Below, one piece after another: positions 19,251-29,450 of a stretch of DNA of 64,000 bases. The notes beneath the pieces were generated by a model that did no database searches, was not told the DNA's origin, and worked only from the letters and a program-made list of their open reading frames with translations. This stretch comes from Pseudoalteromonas sp. OOF1S-7. Lineage in GTDB: Bacteria > Pseudomonadota > Gammaproteobacteria > Enterobacterales > Alteromonadaceae. The position numbers and the translations under genes are program-made. The DNA lies in the NCBI RefSeq assembly GCF_022347765.1, contig NZ_JAKRFZ010000009.1, positions 124,001 to 188,000 of the forward strand, in the 5' to 3' direction. Positions within the stretch are counted from its first letter, which is position 1, and the number at the start of each line of letters is the position of its first letter.

Positions 19251-19979
19251 TCACTGCACCCGGGCATAGCGACGTTCAATAAACAAACCAAGCAGGCCAG
19301 CGACGAATAAGACAATGCCGATAAACTGCATCCAGGCATTCCCCGGGCGCGGCACAATGCGCCCTTGTTCAGCCTTCACCTCATAGTACCGGCGCCCATT
19401 TTCCACCGGCTGCACAAAGGCACTGCCACGATAGTCATAACTGAAAAGCAGCTCCGGCGCCTGGCGTTTTTGGTACATCAGCCGCAATGCATCATAGTCG
19501 GCCCGGTTCTGTTTGTCTGCTTCACTCACGTAGCGATGCCAGCGAGTGTACAAATCCAGTGGCTCTTCGTCTCGTAATTCCCCGTAGGAAAAATACTCAT
19601 ACTGGTACTCGGGCAGAAATATCGTGCGATAGCCACTGTAAAATAGCGCACAGCCCAGAGCGATACACATCAGCGCCATCACTAACCAACTGCGTCGCCG
19701 CGCCAGCCTGTGCTTGTCGAGGTTCTGATACCAGGCCTCAATATCCGGGATCTGAGTTAAATGATGTCTGTCTCCCTGATCGCCAATACCCGTCATAAAG
19801 CTGTCGAGATCCAGTTGCAATGCCACCAGCAGTTTTCGGAAAACGTCATTCGAAGGAATGGAGTGGTCGTTCTCCAGTTTAGAAAGATAACTCTGCTCAA
19901 CCGTCATCCGGGTTGCCAGTTGGGGCTGACTCAATGCCTGCTGTTGTCTGAGTTGTTTGATGTATTGTCCGAGTGTCAT
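19251..19979 (-). CDS. XRE-family HTH regulator with two membrane segments
   Basis: 242 residues. An N-terminal Cro/CI-type helix-turn-helix (residues 1-62: LRQQQALSQPQLATRMTV, then SYLSKLENDHSIPS) is followed by two hydrophobic segments, LVMALMCIALGCALFYSGY (about 98-116) and MQFIGIVLFVAGLLGLFIE (about 217-235). The loop of about 100 residues between them would be periplasmic. It is probably a membrane-anchored repressor or activator sensing an envelope signal. It diverges from the serine hydrolase at 20259 across a 279-base gap and may control it. Confidence 0.82.
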   Translation of the reverse strand: MTLGQYIKQLRQQQALSQPQLATRMTVEQSYLSKLENDHSIPSNDVFRKLLVALQLDLDSFMTGIGDQGDRHHLTQIPDIEAWYQNLDKHRLARRRSWLVMALMCIALGCALFYSGYRTIFLPEYQYEYFSYGELRDEEPLDLYTRWHRYVSEADKQNRADYDALRLMYQKRQAPELLFSYDYRGSAFVQPVENGRRYYEVKAEQGRIVPRPGNAWMQFIGIVLFVAGLLGLFIERRYARVQ

Positions 19980-20258
19980 GACCGGGTCCTTGTGTTGTTA
20001 GTATTGTGGCCAGTCTTGGTAAGTCATGGATTAATAACAAGATGAATATCCAAGCATACGCAGGAATACGGCGTCATACCAGCCTCAGACAAGGCTAACC
20101 TTCTGCAAAACCGGTGGTTTTTGCCACACACATAGGTTGATCAGGCCCGCTTATTTAACCCCTTTTTCAGAATCGGCCAGCATTTTTCACTTTAGACAAG
20201 ATTTAAAAGCTTAACTCTCAGATAGTTAGGAAAGTTTATCGTAAATTAAGGATCGACA
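19980..20258. other. Divergent intergenic region, xre / serine hydrolase
   Basis: 279 bases between divergent starts, AT-rich toward the right. The hydrolase has a TTAAGGA ribosome site. No strong operator palindrome is visible; the region must contain the promoters of both genes. Confidence 0.4.
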
Positions 20259-21563
20259 ATGAAACACTTACTCAGTCTGCTGACATTACTGCTCGTCACC
20301 GCGCTGGTCTATTTTGGCTGGCCCGTCTATCAGTTTTTTGCCTTCAATCTGGAAAAAGTGCCGGTGCTGGCCAGCGCAGAGCCGCTCCCGACGGGCCCTT
20401 TGCCGCGGCAGCAACGTCACTCACCGGCACTCAGTGCATTTAACATCCGGGCCTCTGACATTCTCCGCACCACCAGAGCTGCCAGCAACGCGCCCGGTAT
20501 TTCCGCCGCTATCGCACATCGCGGTCAACTCGTCTGGCAGGGCACACTCGGTTATGCCGATATCGCAACCAAAACCGCACTGACACCCGAGCATCAGTTT
20601 CGTATTGGCAGCACCTCCAAAGCCGTGACCGCTACGTTGATGGCCAAGCTGATACAGGCGCACCACTTTAATCTGGATACGCCGCTAAAAGACAGTCTGG
20701 TCCCCCTGCCCAACCCGGCGTGGCGGGATATTACACCGCGCCAGCTGGCATCACACAGCGCCGGCTTACCCCATTACAAAGGCAACCAGGATCCAATTGG
20801 GCTATACCACTCACTCAGTCTGAATACTCAGTTTGATCGGGTCATAGATGCCGTTGCACAGTTTGATGAAGGCCCGCTGCGCACCAGGCCGGGCGACGCA
20901 TTTTATTATTCCAGCTATGGCACCGTCTTGCTAAGTGCGGTACTGGCTCAGCATGGCCAGCGTCCCTATCTCGAGTTACTGCAACAGCATGTGCTGACAC
21001 CACTGGGGATGACGCGCAGTGGGGCAGAGTCACAAGCCAATAAGCTGGTCACCTTTTACTTCAATCGTCAGGGGCAGGACGCTCAGTACATTCCCTGGCG
21101 CCCTGTCAACCTCAGCCACCGCCTGGCGGGCGGTGGTCTAGTCAGCACACCCGGCGATCTGGTGCGACTCGGCAGTGGTTACCTGGACACCGCTTATCTG
21201 CATGCTGATGTGCGCGAACAGATCTGGACACCACAGCGCCTGAATCATGGCGAGGTCAACCCGCAAAACTATGCGCTGGGATGGCGCCGTCATGAGTACC
21301 AGCACAACGACCAGCCCGCGTTTACTTACTATCACCACGGCGGCGTATCGCGAGGATCACAGAGTATGTTAATCGTGGTGCCCCGCCATCAGCTCAGCGT
21401 GGCGGTGAATATCAACAGTAAAACTAAGCCCTTCAGGACCTTTGGCCAGGCCGCACTGACGCTGGCGCATGCTTATATACAACAACTCGATCAGGCTCAG
21501 CGTGATTTACCCGATACCAATGTCAGCGCCGCATCCAGCACAGCGTCTTTACTGGCAAAGTAA
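20259..21563 (+). CDS. Beta-lactamase-family serine hydrolase, envelope-anchored
   Basis: 434 residues. An N-terminal hydrophobic segment (LLSLLTLLLVTALVYFGWPVY) is a signal anchor. The catalytic domain has SxxK at Ser118-Lys121 (GSTSKAV), a Tyr motif YSSYG near residue 213 in place of the usual YxN, and a later HHGGVSRG that corresponds to the KTG/HxG box. The Ser in place of Asn is seen in some family members. These proteins act as esterases, D-aminopeptidases or peptidoglycan hydrolases; the substrate is not predictable. The 3' end overlaps convergently with the broken S41-like gene by 67 bases. Confidence 0.85.
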   Translation: MKHLLSLLTLLLVTALVYFGWPVYQFFAFNLEKVPVLASAEPLPTGPLPRQQRHSPALSAFNIRASDILRTTRAASNAPGISAAIAHRGQLVWQGTLGYADIATKTALTPEHQFRIGSTSKAVTATLMAKLIQAHHFNLDTPLKDSLVPLPNPAWRDITPRQLASHSAGLPHYKGNQDPIGLYHSLSLNTQFDRVIDAVAQFDEGPLRTRPGDAFYYSSYGTVLLSAVLAQHGQRPYLELLQQHVLTPLGMTRSGAESQANKLVTFYFNRQGQDAQYIPWRPVNLSHRLAGGGLVSTPGDLVRLGSGYLDTAYLHADVREQIWTPQRLNHGEVNPQNYALGWRRHEYQHNDQPAFTYYHHGGVSRGSQSMLIVVPRHQLSVAVNINSKTKPFRTFGQAALTLAHAYIQQLDQAQRDLPDTNVSAASSTASLLAK

Positions 21564-23253
21564 TCCTTTGCCGTCAGGGCAACGGGCAGGTCCGGCGCCA
21601 GCCACACCCGGCTGTCTTCTGCCGCACCCTGCTGATGAAACTGGGATGAGATCACCCCTGTCTGGCCACTGTAGGGCAAATTAAACCAGCCCGCCTCACC
21701 GATGGCGTTGGGCCGGGTCCCCGAAGGCTCGCCGATCAGAACAGGGCTGGTCAGCCTGCTGATCCCCATCAGCAGATCGTGACCGGCCGAGAAGGTATTG
21801 CGTCCAATCAGAATGAGCAACTTGCCCTCTCCTCGAACAGCACCGCGGTGGCAATGGTGCTGGGCAACAAAAAACCATTTCCGCCGCTGTTGTCGCGCAG
21901 ATCCAATATAAAGTGTTCGGCCTGTCCGGCCAGCAGGATGTCGCGCAGCTGCTGATTAAAGGCATCCAGCGACACATCCTGACGTTCATGCACGGCATTA
22001 AAGTTGACATAGAGCGCCTTGTGTTCAGGCAGTAACTTTGACCAGTAAGGCTCTGAGTGCGGGTGCTGGCGCGGCAGTTTTGGAAAACCATGGAACTGCA
22101 TAGCCCGCGGCGTCAGCGTCAGCTGCTGTGTTTGCCGATCATCACCACGGATCGTCACTGCAACTTCACTGGCATCTTCGACCACCCCGAGTCCCTGCAA
22201 AACCAGAGTCAGACTCAAATAGTAAGGCCCCAGCCATGCTTGCTGCATATTATTATCGCGCGGGTTGACCGCCCCGGTTTTTTCCAGTGCCTGCAATGCC
22301 GGGGTATTTCCTATCATCAAAACCTGTTTGCCAATAAGGTGTTGATAGTCTGAGTCGGCCGCCACAATAAACAGCCCTTCCTTAAACAGATAAAACTGAA
22401 CGGGTAACTGCTGCGTGTTGCCCGCCTTACCCCAGGCCGGAATAATAAAATTGTGGCCATTTTCCAGCATGCCGAGCAGCTGCATCAACTCAAACACGAC
22501 CTGCTGATCGCTCAGGGCAGGAATGCGCTTATCAATCTGTGCGAGCTTGCGCTCAAAGTCCTGTTCGCTCATACGATGAAAGGCCGACACATGTAAACGC
22601 CTTATCTCATCTGCCAGATAATGCAGATCATAGCGCCAGCGTGCATCTCTGTCCGGCTCAGAGGCGGACTCTGCGCCCACTAAGAGGCGATAATCAGCAT
22701 CCTGTGCAAACGCAGCAAAATGCGGATTCGGCTTGCGACTAAACAGGCTACGACCCGTCAGCGAGGGCTTGTCATCCCAGCGCGCCTCAAGCGCACGCTC
22801 CAGCCACAACATAGCATTGGCCTTGTCTTTGAGCGCCCCATACAACTCAGCTAATGTCACCATCATGTCGTTGGGATTGTCATGCCATTTCGGCAAATGC
22901 TGTAACCGCACGCCCAACTGCAACGCCCGTTTAAGGGGTGCAATGGCTGCCTGCCACTGCTGTTGCTGGCGATACCCCAGGCTCAGCAAATACCAGGTTA
23001 CACCATCGTTTTGATAGTCTCGGATCAGTCCGGTGGCCAGTTTAACGACCGCAGGCCAGTCTTCGCGTTCAACCAGGGTAAACAGCTGCTCTTTGCTGTG
23101 GTAATAGGCAAGCGGATCGCGCACCTGATCAGGCAACACGGGGATTTGATATGCATCGTTATGATACCCGGGTGTACCACGCGACGGGGTTGCATGTGAC
23201 TGCTGACAACTCAAAACGATGAGTCCGAGTAGTCCAAAAACGGCTTTATACAT
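21497..23253 (-). pseudogene. S41-like (tail-specific protease fold) secreted protein, frameshifted
   Basis: Read from 23253, the gene encodes a lipoprotein-like or secreted N-terminus (LLGLIVLSCQQSHA), a TPR-like helical part (about 50-190) and an S41-type core with LDLRDNSGGNGFLLP. That frame ends at 21808 with a nonsense tail (RASCSF). The missing C-terminal part, with the probable catalytic Ser in GRNTFSAGHDLL, continues in another frame to 21497. One extra G in the GAGGAGAGGG run at about 21822-21832 would join the frames as FEGEGKLLILIGR. So either a one-base deletion or a sequencing error. If real, the protein loses its catalytic serine. Confidence 0.82.
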
Positions 23254-23296
23254 TTGGTTCTCCTCTTAAGTTAAGAACCAATGTATTGAATAAACT

Positions 23297-23338
23297 ACTT
23301 TTATTCGTCCAGATCCCGGATCCTGAACGAATAAAAGT
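23297..23338 (-). terminator. Long hairpin between the AraC gene and the S41-like gene
   Basis: 12-bp perfect arms (23297-23308 and 23327-23338) around an 18-base loop that itself contains the near-palindrome AGATCCCGGATCCT. It follows the stop of the upstream AraC gene by 10 bases and would end its transcript. The S41-like gene starts 44 bases further on. Confidence 0.6.
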
Positions 23339-23347
23339 GGCGTTTGG

Positions 23348-24394
23348 TTAGTTTTTCAGCGCGCCATGTCGAAAACGCGTCGGCGTCATTCCCGTGCGGG
23401 CTTTAAAGGCCTGATTGAAGGTCGACTTAGCATTAAAGCCATTGTTCATCGCAATATCGAGCACCGACGCCCCAGCGTGGGCCGGATCAGCCAACTGTTT
23501 TTCAATCTGCTCAAGCCTTACTTCATTGATATAGTTAGAGAAGTTATTTCCAGACACCGAATTAATGGCCCAAGAAACCTGCTTCACCCCCAGTGACAGC
23601 TGATCCGCGATATGTTGAATACTCAGTCGGGGCTGACAAAACAGCCCCAGCTCCCGAACCTGTGCGTCTACCGATGCAAATATCGACTGCGCCAGCTGCG
23701 TGTCCTGTCCAGCATCATCACGCTGACTGAGGGTTTGATATTGGGCCAGGCGATTAAACAACTGCGGCTGCTTTATCACGCCAATCAGCAACACCGACAG
23801 AATAGCAAAGAAGCCCACTTCATGGGCTAAATACCAGTAGGCTTTCCAGGGCATGGGCGTCAAGGGCTGCACATTCATGCGCACAAAATCCGTCACACTC
23901 AGCACGGCATACACGCCGAGCAATCTGGTCAGCCAGGTGAGGTCCATCGTCGCCGCATCGGCATGTACCTGACACACCGTATCGCGATAATCACGCAGCA
24001 GCTTTAAAGACGCCACCAGATAACCCAGCAGCATAATGCTGCCCAGCGCAATAAGCGGCTGAACATAGTCGGTCAGGCCCAGCGACACCAGGGGCAACAG
24101 CACATGACCGGCAGACAGTAAGCCACCTGCTGAGGCACCCACCAGGTAGCGTACACTGAGATACCAGACTGGCCCCATGGCCACAGTGAAAGCCGGCGTA
24201 ATAACGTAACCTGCCAGCGTAAAGCCGGCGCTTTCAAGCACGTTGGCAAGGCACAGTAAGGTCTGGAAAACAAAAAATAGTACCAGGCAACGGCTGTGTG
24301 GATTTTGCCATACGAGTATCGCGGCAAAGCACATCTGCCAGGCAAAGATCAGCTGAAACACTGTCAGCCCTGAAATACTGAGCGAGGTGAACAC
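23348..24394 (-). CDS. AraC-family regulator with seven-helix membrane N-terminus
   Basis: 348 residues. Residues 1-225 are mostly hydrophobic helices (LTVFQLIFAWQMCFAAILVW onwards). The C-terminal AraC domain (about 250-345) shows IQHIADQLSLGVKQVSWAIN and VLDIAMNNGFNAKSTFNQAFKARTGMTPTRFR. Same plan as 17613-18737 but only partly similar in sequence. The S41-like gene is 94 bases downstream on the same strand, beyond a hairpin, and is a candidate target. Confidence 0.85.
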   Translation of the reverse strand: MFTSLSISGLTVFQLIFAWQMCFAAILVWQNPHSRCLVLFFVFQTLLCLANVLESAGFTLAGYVITPAFTVAMGPVWYLSVRYLVGASAGGLLSAGHVLLPLVSLGLTDYVQPLIALGSIMLLGYLVASLKLLRDYRDTVCQVHADAATMDLTWLTRLLGVYAVLSVTDFVRMNVQPLTPMPWKAYWYLAHEVGFFAILSVLLIGVIKQPQLFNRLAQYQTLSQRDDAGQDTQLAQSIFASVDAQVRELGLFCQPRLSIQHIADQLSLGVKQVSWAINSVSGNNFSNYINEVRLEQIEKQLADPAHAGASVLDIAMNNGFNAKSTFNQAFKARTGMTPTRFRHGALKN

Positions 24395-24432
24395 GTTTAA
24401 CTCTTTATTATTGTTAGAATTGACCGCAGCGG

Positions 24433-24975
24433 TTACTTAAATTGTACCGTCTCATTACTGCGCACATAGGTACGTTGCTCTGGCGTGGTCCATTTTCCTT
24501 GCTTAAGGTACTGTGTCGATACCGTAAAGTGGCCGTCCGTAAAACGGCTGATGGATTTCACCTGAGTAATGCCGTCCTGATTACCGGTTACGTCCTCAAA
24601 AGCGACAAACTCAGTGGGACTGAGTACTTCTATGGTGCCTTGGGTATAAAATCCGGCGGTGGTGAAGTAATAAAACACCAGGGCATTTTTGCTCTTATCC
24701 CAGAACATCAGTGACTCTCCACCATACATACCGGCATTGATCGAGTGTAAAGTGCGCACTGCGGTGCCATTCAGCGCCCGCTCCCAGCGACTGATGTCGC
24801 GCATCGGCGGTTGGTCTGCCGGGACTGAAAAATCCGCCTGCCAGGTGCCCAAAAAAGGTTGAAATACAGCGAGTTCCTTGGCGAGCGAAGCGGGTTTGTT
24901 GTCATCTGCCAACAGCTGTGTGCTACACACAAGCAGGGCCACAATACTGAGCCAGTGCGTTATTGTAAGGTTCAT
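24433..24975 (-). CDS. Secreted protein, lipocalin/DUF1579-like
   Basis: 180 residues with a signal peptide (LTITHWLSIVALLVCSTQLLA, cut before DDNKPA). The mature part is beta-rich (FLGTWQADFSVPADQP, then GGESLMFWDKSKNALVFYYF and ISRFTDGHFTVSTQYL), like proteins of the DUF1579 group that adopt a lipocalin-like barrel. No catalytic residues stand out. It lies 38 bases upstream of the AraC gene on the same strand and is likely in that transcript. Confidence 0.65.
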   Translation of the reverse strand: MNLTITHWLSIVALLVCSTQLLADDNKPASLAKELAVFQPFLGTWQADFSVPADQPPMRDISRWERALNGTAVRTLHSINAGMYGGESLMFWDKSKNALVFYYFTTAGFYTQGTIEVLSPTEFVAFEDVTGNQDGITQVKSISRFTDGHFTVSTQYLKQGKWTTPEQRTYVRSNETVQFK

Positions 24976-25031
24976 AAAACCATCCTTTAATCAGTTGTTA
25001 TTCTAGGGTAGTCAATGGGCCCCATAAACAC

Positions 25032-25059
25032 AAAAAGCGCACTTGGCAGTGCGCTTTTT
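25032..25059 (-). terminator. Terminator of the lanthipeptide operon
   Basis: A 12-bp perfect stem (AAAAAGCGCACT / AGTGCGCTTTTT) with loop TGGC, 14 bases after the lanB stop. A/T tails on both sides let it work in either direction. It separates the lanB operon from the genes to the left. Confidence 0.88.
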
Positions 25060-25072
25060 GTGGCTTAGTCAC

Positions 25073-28000
25073 TTAGTCGGCTTTTTTATCTGCAGAAAAG
25101 TACTTACGACGGAGCATATCGTGGATCACCAGCTCCTGCTCACGACCATAGGCCTTAAACATACGGTTATTGTGCATGTGCAGTAATGAACTCAGTAACG
25201 TATCTTTACTACAGTTGAGCTTGCCCTCATCAATCATACGATTGAGTACAGTGACCACTGGCTCAGCCGCCAGATACCACTGAGACAGGATCTCAAACAA
25301 TGCCTGCTGCGCTTCATCCGCCTCGGCATCCCCCTGCCTGGTTAGCATCGCAAAGTCTTTATCCAGTTGTGCTTCATAATCACGATAACGGTTGCCCAGC
25401 TGTTTGCGTAACATACTGGTTTCATTAAACTCTCTGCCAAATCCGTCACGTAACTGGCTGATCAGAGCAAAGCGTGTGGCAGCATCATATTCGAACAGAT
25501 CCAGTAGCTTATGGGTCTGTGCCAGCGCCATGCGCCAGCGCACATCCTCGCCGTATTCCTCGATCAACGCACATGTTCTGGCTATCAGCTCACTGTCATA
25601 CATGAACAGCGACTCCACCAGCGCCATCGACTCAGGACCCCCATAACGTTCAACTTCACGTTCATAGGTCATCAGTTCGACTTTATGCAGCTCACCGCTT
25701 TCCACCTTGGGATCCAGTAAGGCATTCAGTTTAGGCAGCAGCTGGCCGCATAGCAACCCGGGATCACCATGAAAACGCAAGCGTATATGCCAATCCGGAT
25801 CACCATAGCGGATAAAGAACCACTTGTCGTACAGGTCGCCACTTTGTTCAATCAGCGGCAGCAGCTCTTCGGTCAGCAACTGCTCAACCAGTGAGTTACC
25901 TGAGTAGATCTTCAGGCTTAACCACTCCGATCCGGCACTAAAGCGACGTTTCAGTGGTGCTGCGGTAATGTTACCCAGTGGATCATCGCTGTAATGATGA
26001 TGCACCGGGGCATGCTCATTGATGAATGGGATAATGACTTCATTACTGTAGTGGTTGCCCTGCGCATCCACTACTCTGGAAGGGTAGTGCTGACTGATTA
26101 CTTCTTTGAGCTCAACCCGACGATGACCTTTGGTTTCTGCCAGTAAAATGGCAAACATGTCCGGATTACGTAAATCCAGCTGTAACACATTGTCGGCCAT
26201 GGCAAAGCTCACCTGTGGATCGAGCTGATAGGTTGCCAGCAAGGCATCCAGTTTAGTCCGATCAAACTGGTCTTTTTTGCTGACGGCTTCCAGTTCAGTT
26301 CTCTCAATGCGCCAGGTTTTTTCACTCAGGATCAGATTGTCCAGCATCAGACGGGGCACGAATGTGGCGCGATCCAGGCTAGCTGGCAACTTAAACTGAG
26401 GGGGTCTGCCATCCTGATGTTGCAGCATACACAAGAATTTATAGGCACTGAGACTGCGCGCAGAGTAGTTGTGAGCACTCGACAAGCGTGGCACCACCTG
26501 CTTATTGAGGCGCTTACTCCATAACTTAACTTTGCGCCCTTCCACCCAGACATACAAATCACTTAATGGGATCTGGTACTCATCATCCAGTGCACTGTCA
26601 GCCAGGAAGACAATTTCGTACTGACGTAAATGTGGACGCGCAATCACATTCCCCGGACGCCCTTCCGGCATGTGTACCACTTCGGCAAAAATCACCTCGT
26701 CACTGTGCGACTGCTCGCAGGCCAGATGTGCCGTCACATCGTCTTTCAGTCCTTCATCAAGGTGACAAAAACGTCCCAGCAGGTTAGCCGCAGACGGGCC
26801 ATAGCAGCCATTGAATTTATAAACAGGATTGCCCCTGTCATCCTGATACAGGCTCACCATAGTGGCAAACGAGTATGGGAACTTAGCCACTGCCTCTTTG
26901 TTTGTCACTTTTTGCCTGAGCGTTTTAGCGCGCAGCACCACACAGTCTTTGCCGCGATTCTGTGGCTGACTCAGCGCATCTTCTACAATGCCATCCAGTA
27001 CACTGATTTCCGGCACGTTCTGCTGAGCGGCACCACTGCGAGCCAGATTCAGCCCGGCCACCAGCGGGGCCTCATATCCGGTTTCAGTGGAAATGCCGAT
27101 CCCGGACTCATCGTCGAGGACCTTATCGAGCGGCACAAACTGGCCTTCAAAGCGGGTATTAAACTTGGTCATAAACTGACTGAGTGTGCTCCCCTGTTCA
27201 GAGACGCTCAGTCCGGCAATCAATTCCAGTTGCTTTTGCAAGCGTAATACTTCCTGCCCAGAGAGCTGACAGTCGTTAAAGTGGCGATAAATATCACTCT
27301 GGAATAACTTGTTCTCTTGCACCTTCACCGGCAAACTTTGCAGGTGCGCCAGCAGCTTTTTATAGGGCGCTATGTCACCCGTTTTTTGTGCGTCCAGCTG
27401 GTCAATTTGCGCCAGTGCCGTGGCCAATTTATCGGCGGTATCGAGCTCTCCGATAGCAGTGATGGATTTCAGTAGTGCCCGATCCGGCGACTCGCCAGTC
27501 AGTGGCAAGGGAATATCTGCCAGCAGTACACCTTCATCAATCAGATCCTGAATATAGGCTTCCACCTCTTCCTGGTCCGCTTCGTCATACTGAGCACAGA
27601 ACTGAGCGACCAGCGCATTAAAGCTTTTTCCGTCACGAGCAACATCCAGCACAAAACGGAAATACTCGTCACTCTCCACGGCGCTGAGGCGATACTGCAT
27701 AGTCTCTTCAGACAAGTAAGTTTCTATGTAGCGGCACTGCTCGGCGATAAAATAATGAGAAGAATTCGGTTTGTAAGTCAGGGTATCTGAACGTGAGGCA
27801 TGCTTAATAAAATGCTCTTTTAGCGCATTCAGGTAAAACATGTCGAGTCGGGTTTTACGGCTGTCCTGCGTTAACTCAGCCACATTCAGTTCAGTTTGTT
27901 GGGTGATGCTACCCTGATGGATCCCGGAAAACAGGCCAAATGGCGTGGGTCTGGAGCACATCCGAACCATATATTTGATCAGCGCATGAGCCACCTTTTT

Positions 28001-28219
28001 GCCTTGCTTTGACTCAGGCTTAGTACGCCACTGTTCGATCCGCTCCAGTAAAGACGGGCTGGCAAGATAAATGGCCTCTTCCACACCCGGTGTGGCCAGC
28101 CAGGCAGCCAGCAACACATTGGTGTCGGCACGATCCTCGCCAAACTGTGCCAGTTGCTCAAGCCCCAGACGAGGCGTACGAATCACAAAGAAATCTTCAC
28201 TTTTTAACTGCTTAGACAT
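25073..28219 (-). CDS. lanB: Full-length class I lanthipeptide dehydratase (LanB)
   Basis: 1048 residues from the ATG at 28219, after a GGGAGTGAG ribosome site. It has the full LanB layout. The N-terminal Lant_dehydr (glutamylation) domain carries the hallmark CSRPTPFGLFSG near residue 95. The C-terminal SpaB_C (elimination) domain begins near 770 with SEWLSLKIYSG and has WFFIRYGDPDWHIRLRF. In known systems LanB activates Ser/Thr with glutamyl-tRNA and then removes glutamate to give dehydro residues. It starts 10 bases after the lanC stop and is the last gene of the operon. NisB is about 993 residues, so this is full length. It may serve a peptide encoded elsewhere. Confidence 0.93.
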   Translation of the reverse strand: MSKQLKSEDFFVIRTPRLGLEQLAQFGEDRADTNVLLAAWLATPGVEEAIYLASPSLLERIEQWRTKPESKQGKKVAHALIKYMVRMCSRPTPFGLFSGIHQGSITQQTELNVAELTQDSRKTRLDMFYLNALKEHFIKHASRSDTLTYKPNSSHYFIAEQCRYIETYLSEETMQYRLSAVESDEYFRFVLDVARDGKSFNALVAQFCAQYDEADQEEVEAYIQDLIDEGVLLADIPLPLTGESPDRALLKSITAIGELDTADKLATALAQIDQLDAQKTGDIAPYKKLLAHLQSLPVKVQENKLFQSDIYRHFNDCQLSGQEVLRLQKQLELIAGLSVSEQGSTLSQFMTKFNTRFEGQFVPLDKVLDDESGIGISTETGYEAPLVAGLNLARSGAAQQNVPEISVLDGIVEDALSQPQNRGKDCVVLRAKTLRQKVTNKEAVAKFPYSFATMVSLYQDDRGNPVYKFNGCYGPSAANLLGRFCHLDEGLKDDVTAHLACEQSHSDEVIFAEVVHMPEGRPGNVIARPHLRQYEIVFLADSALDDEYQIPLSDLYVWVEGRKVKLWSKRLNKQVVPRLSSAHNYSARSLSAYKFLCMLQHQDGRPPQFKLPASLDRATFVPRLMLDNLILSEKTWRIERTELEAVSKKDQFDRTKLDALLATYQLDPQVSFAMADNVLQLDLRNPDMFAILLAETKGHRRVELKEVISQHYPSRVVDAQGNHYSNEVIIPFINEHAPVHHHYSDDPLGNITAAPLKRRFSAGSEWLSLKIYSGNSLVEQLLTEELLPLIEQSGDLYDKWFFIRYGDPDWHIRLRFHGDPGLLCGQLLPKLNALLDPKVESGELHKVELMTYEREVERYGGPESMALVESLFMYDSELIARTCALIEEYGEDVRWRMALAQTHKLLDLFEYDAATRFALISQLRDGFGREFNETSMLRKQLGNRYRDYEAQLDKDFAMLTRQGDAEADEAQQALFEILSQWYLAAEPVVTVLNRMIDEGKLNCSKDTLLSSLLHMHNNRMFKAYGREQELVIHDMLRRKYFSADKKAD

Positions 28220-28229
28220 CACTCACTCC

Positions 28230-29450
28230 CTATGCCATTAACAAACAATCGACCCAGCTTGTATCATCATCCAACAACGAGACCAGAGCTAGGCCTACCC
28301 CGGCATACCCCATCAGAAAACCAAAGTCCTCATAGTAATCTTTGTCTAACCCGTTATACGCGTATAATGATTCGATGCCCCGCTCGGTGTACTGTTGTAA
28401 AGCATGATCAAGCCAGTACTGCATGGCCTGGAGAAAGCGAGGATCAGGCATTAACTGGTTAAGGATCTGGTAAATCAATGCCATACCATAAAAACCGTGG
28501 CACAGACCGGCATCAACAATATGACCAGACTGCTCATCACGCTCGGCTGCATGCAGGCCAATTTCTAATGCCCGCTCGATATAACTCGGGCGATCAAGCT
28601 GCTGGCCGACACGTGCCAGCGTCATAGCGATGGTCAGGTCACCGTAACACCACCCCAGACGAGACAGGTGCTCTCCTCCGGCGCAAGAGCCAAAACATGA
28701 AGGTGATGCGCTGTCCGGGCTTTGCTGCTCCAATAACCAATCACAGGCCCCCAGAAGCAGGGCTGTCACACGCTCTCTCAGCGTAGGAATTTCTACCGCA
28801 GGTAACAGGGCTGCGATGATACCGGGTACACCATGCGCCAGACCCAGATTATACTCGGGCTCTTCGGGCGCATCTTTATTAAAGCGATAAACAGACGTTT
28901 GCGGTTGCGACCAGGTGATATGGCCATTGTCAAACCGGGTTGCAGTACTTTCCAGGCCGCTGACAATCACGTCATACAGCGCCGTCTGATCTGACTGCTT
29001 GGCACGGCGAGAGGCATAGGGTGCAAATCCGGAAAGTCCCAGTACCATTTCTATTTCACCCTGCCAGGGCTGATGATCCAGTGACGCGCAGAATAGCTGA
29101 TCGACTTCTTCGAGTAGTTCCGGATCATAGTCTTCGGGATCGGCCTGATTCAGGTACTCCAGTAACCAGGCTTGTCCGGCCAGGCCATTACTCAGCTCAA
29201 AACTCTGTTGATCCAACTCCTCCTGAAGTGCTTCCAGTTTATCTGTAAACAGCGCTTCGTCGACCAGGCTCGCGTCGTATTCATAAGCCTTGTATAGAAA
29301 CAGCAGCTGCCCCGCTAACCCACTCAGTAGACCATGGGGTAAGTCGACGTCTTTGACGTTGCTGCTGACTTTGTCAGTGATGATAGTCAGTAGGGTGTTG
29401 ATGGTATCGCGCTGCTGCGTCGACAATGAAAATTGCTCTGGCATGTTCAT
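28230..29450 (-). CDS. lanC: Lanthipeptide cyclase (LanC)
   Basis: 406 residues with the three zinc ligands of LanC: Cys268 in GWCYGD, and Cys317 and His318 in GLCHGF. The active-site His206 is in LGLAHGVPG. The fold shows repeated GLAG/GLSG/GYAGVG turns of the alpha/alpha barrel. It adds Cys thiols to dehydroalanine or dehydrobutyrine to form lanthionine rings. The ATG at 29444 (second Met) has better spacing from AAGGA than the one at 29450. It follows the exporter by 177 bases, a gap wide enough for a precursor gene, but none is readable there on this strand. Confidence 0.94.
   Translation of the reverse strand: MNMPEQFSLSTQQRDTINTLLTIITDKVSSNVKDVDLPHGLLSGLAGQLLFLYKAYEYDASLVDEALFTDKLEALQEELDQQSFELSNGLAGQAWLLEYLNQADPEDYDPELLEEVDQLFCASLDHQPWQGEIEMVLGLSGFAPYASRRAKQSDQTALYDVIVSGLESTATRFDNGHITWSQPQTSVYRFNKDAPEEPEYNLGLAHGVPGIIAALLPAVEIPTLRERVTALLLGACDWLLEQQSPDSASPSCFGSCAGGEHLSRLGWCYGDLTIAMTLARVGQQLDRPSYIERALEIGLHAAERDEQSGHIVDAGLCHGFYGMALIYQILNQLMPDPRFLQAMQYWLDHALQQYTERGIESLYAYNGLDKDYYEDFGFLMGYAGVGLALVSLLDDDTSWVDCLLMA

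Noticed and set aside
26630..27247. 205-codon plus-strand ORF inside lanB.
   Set aside because: Antisense shadow of a strongly conserved dehydratase; no protein-like motifs.
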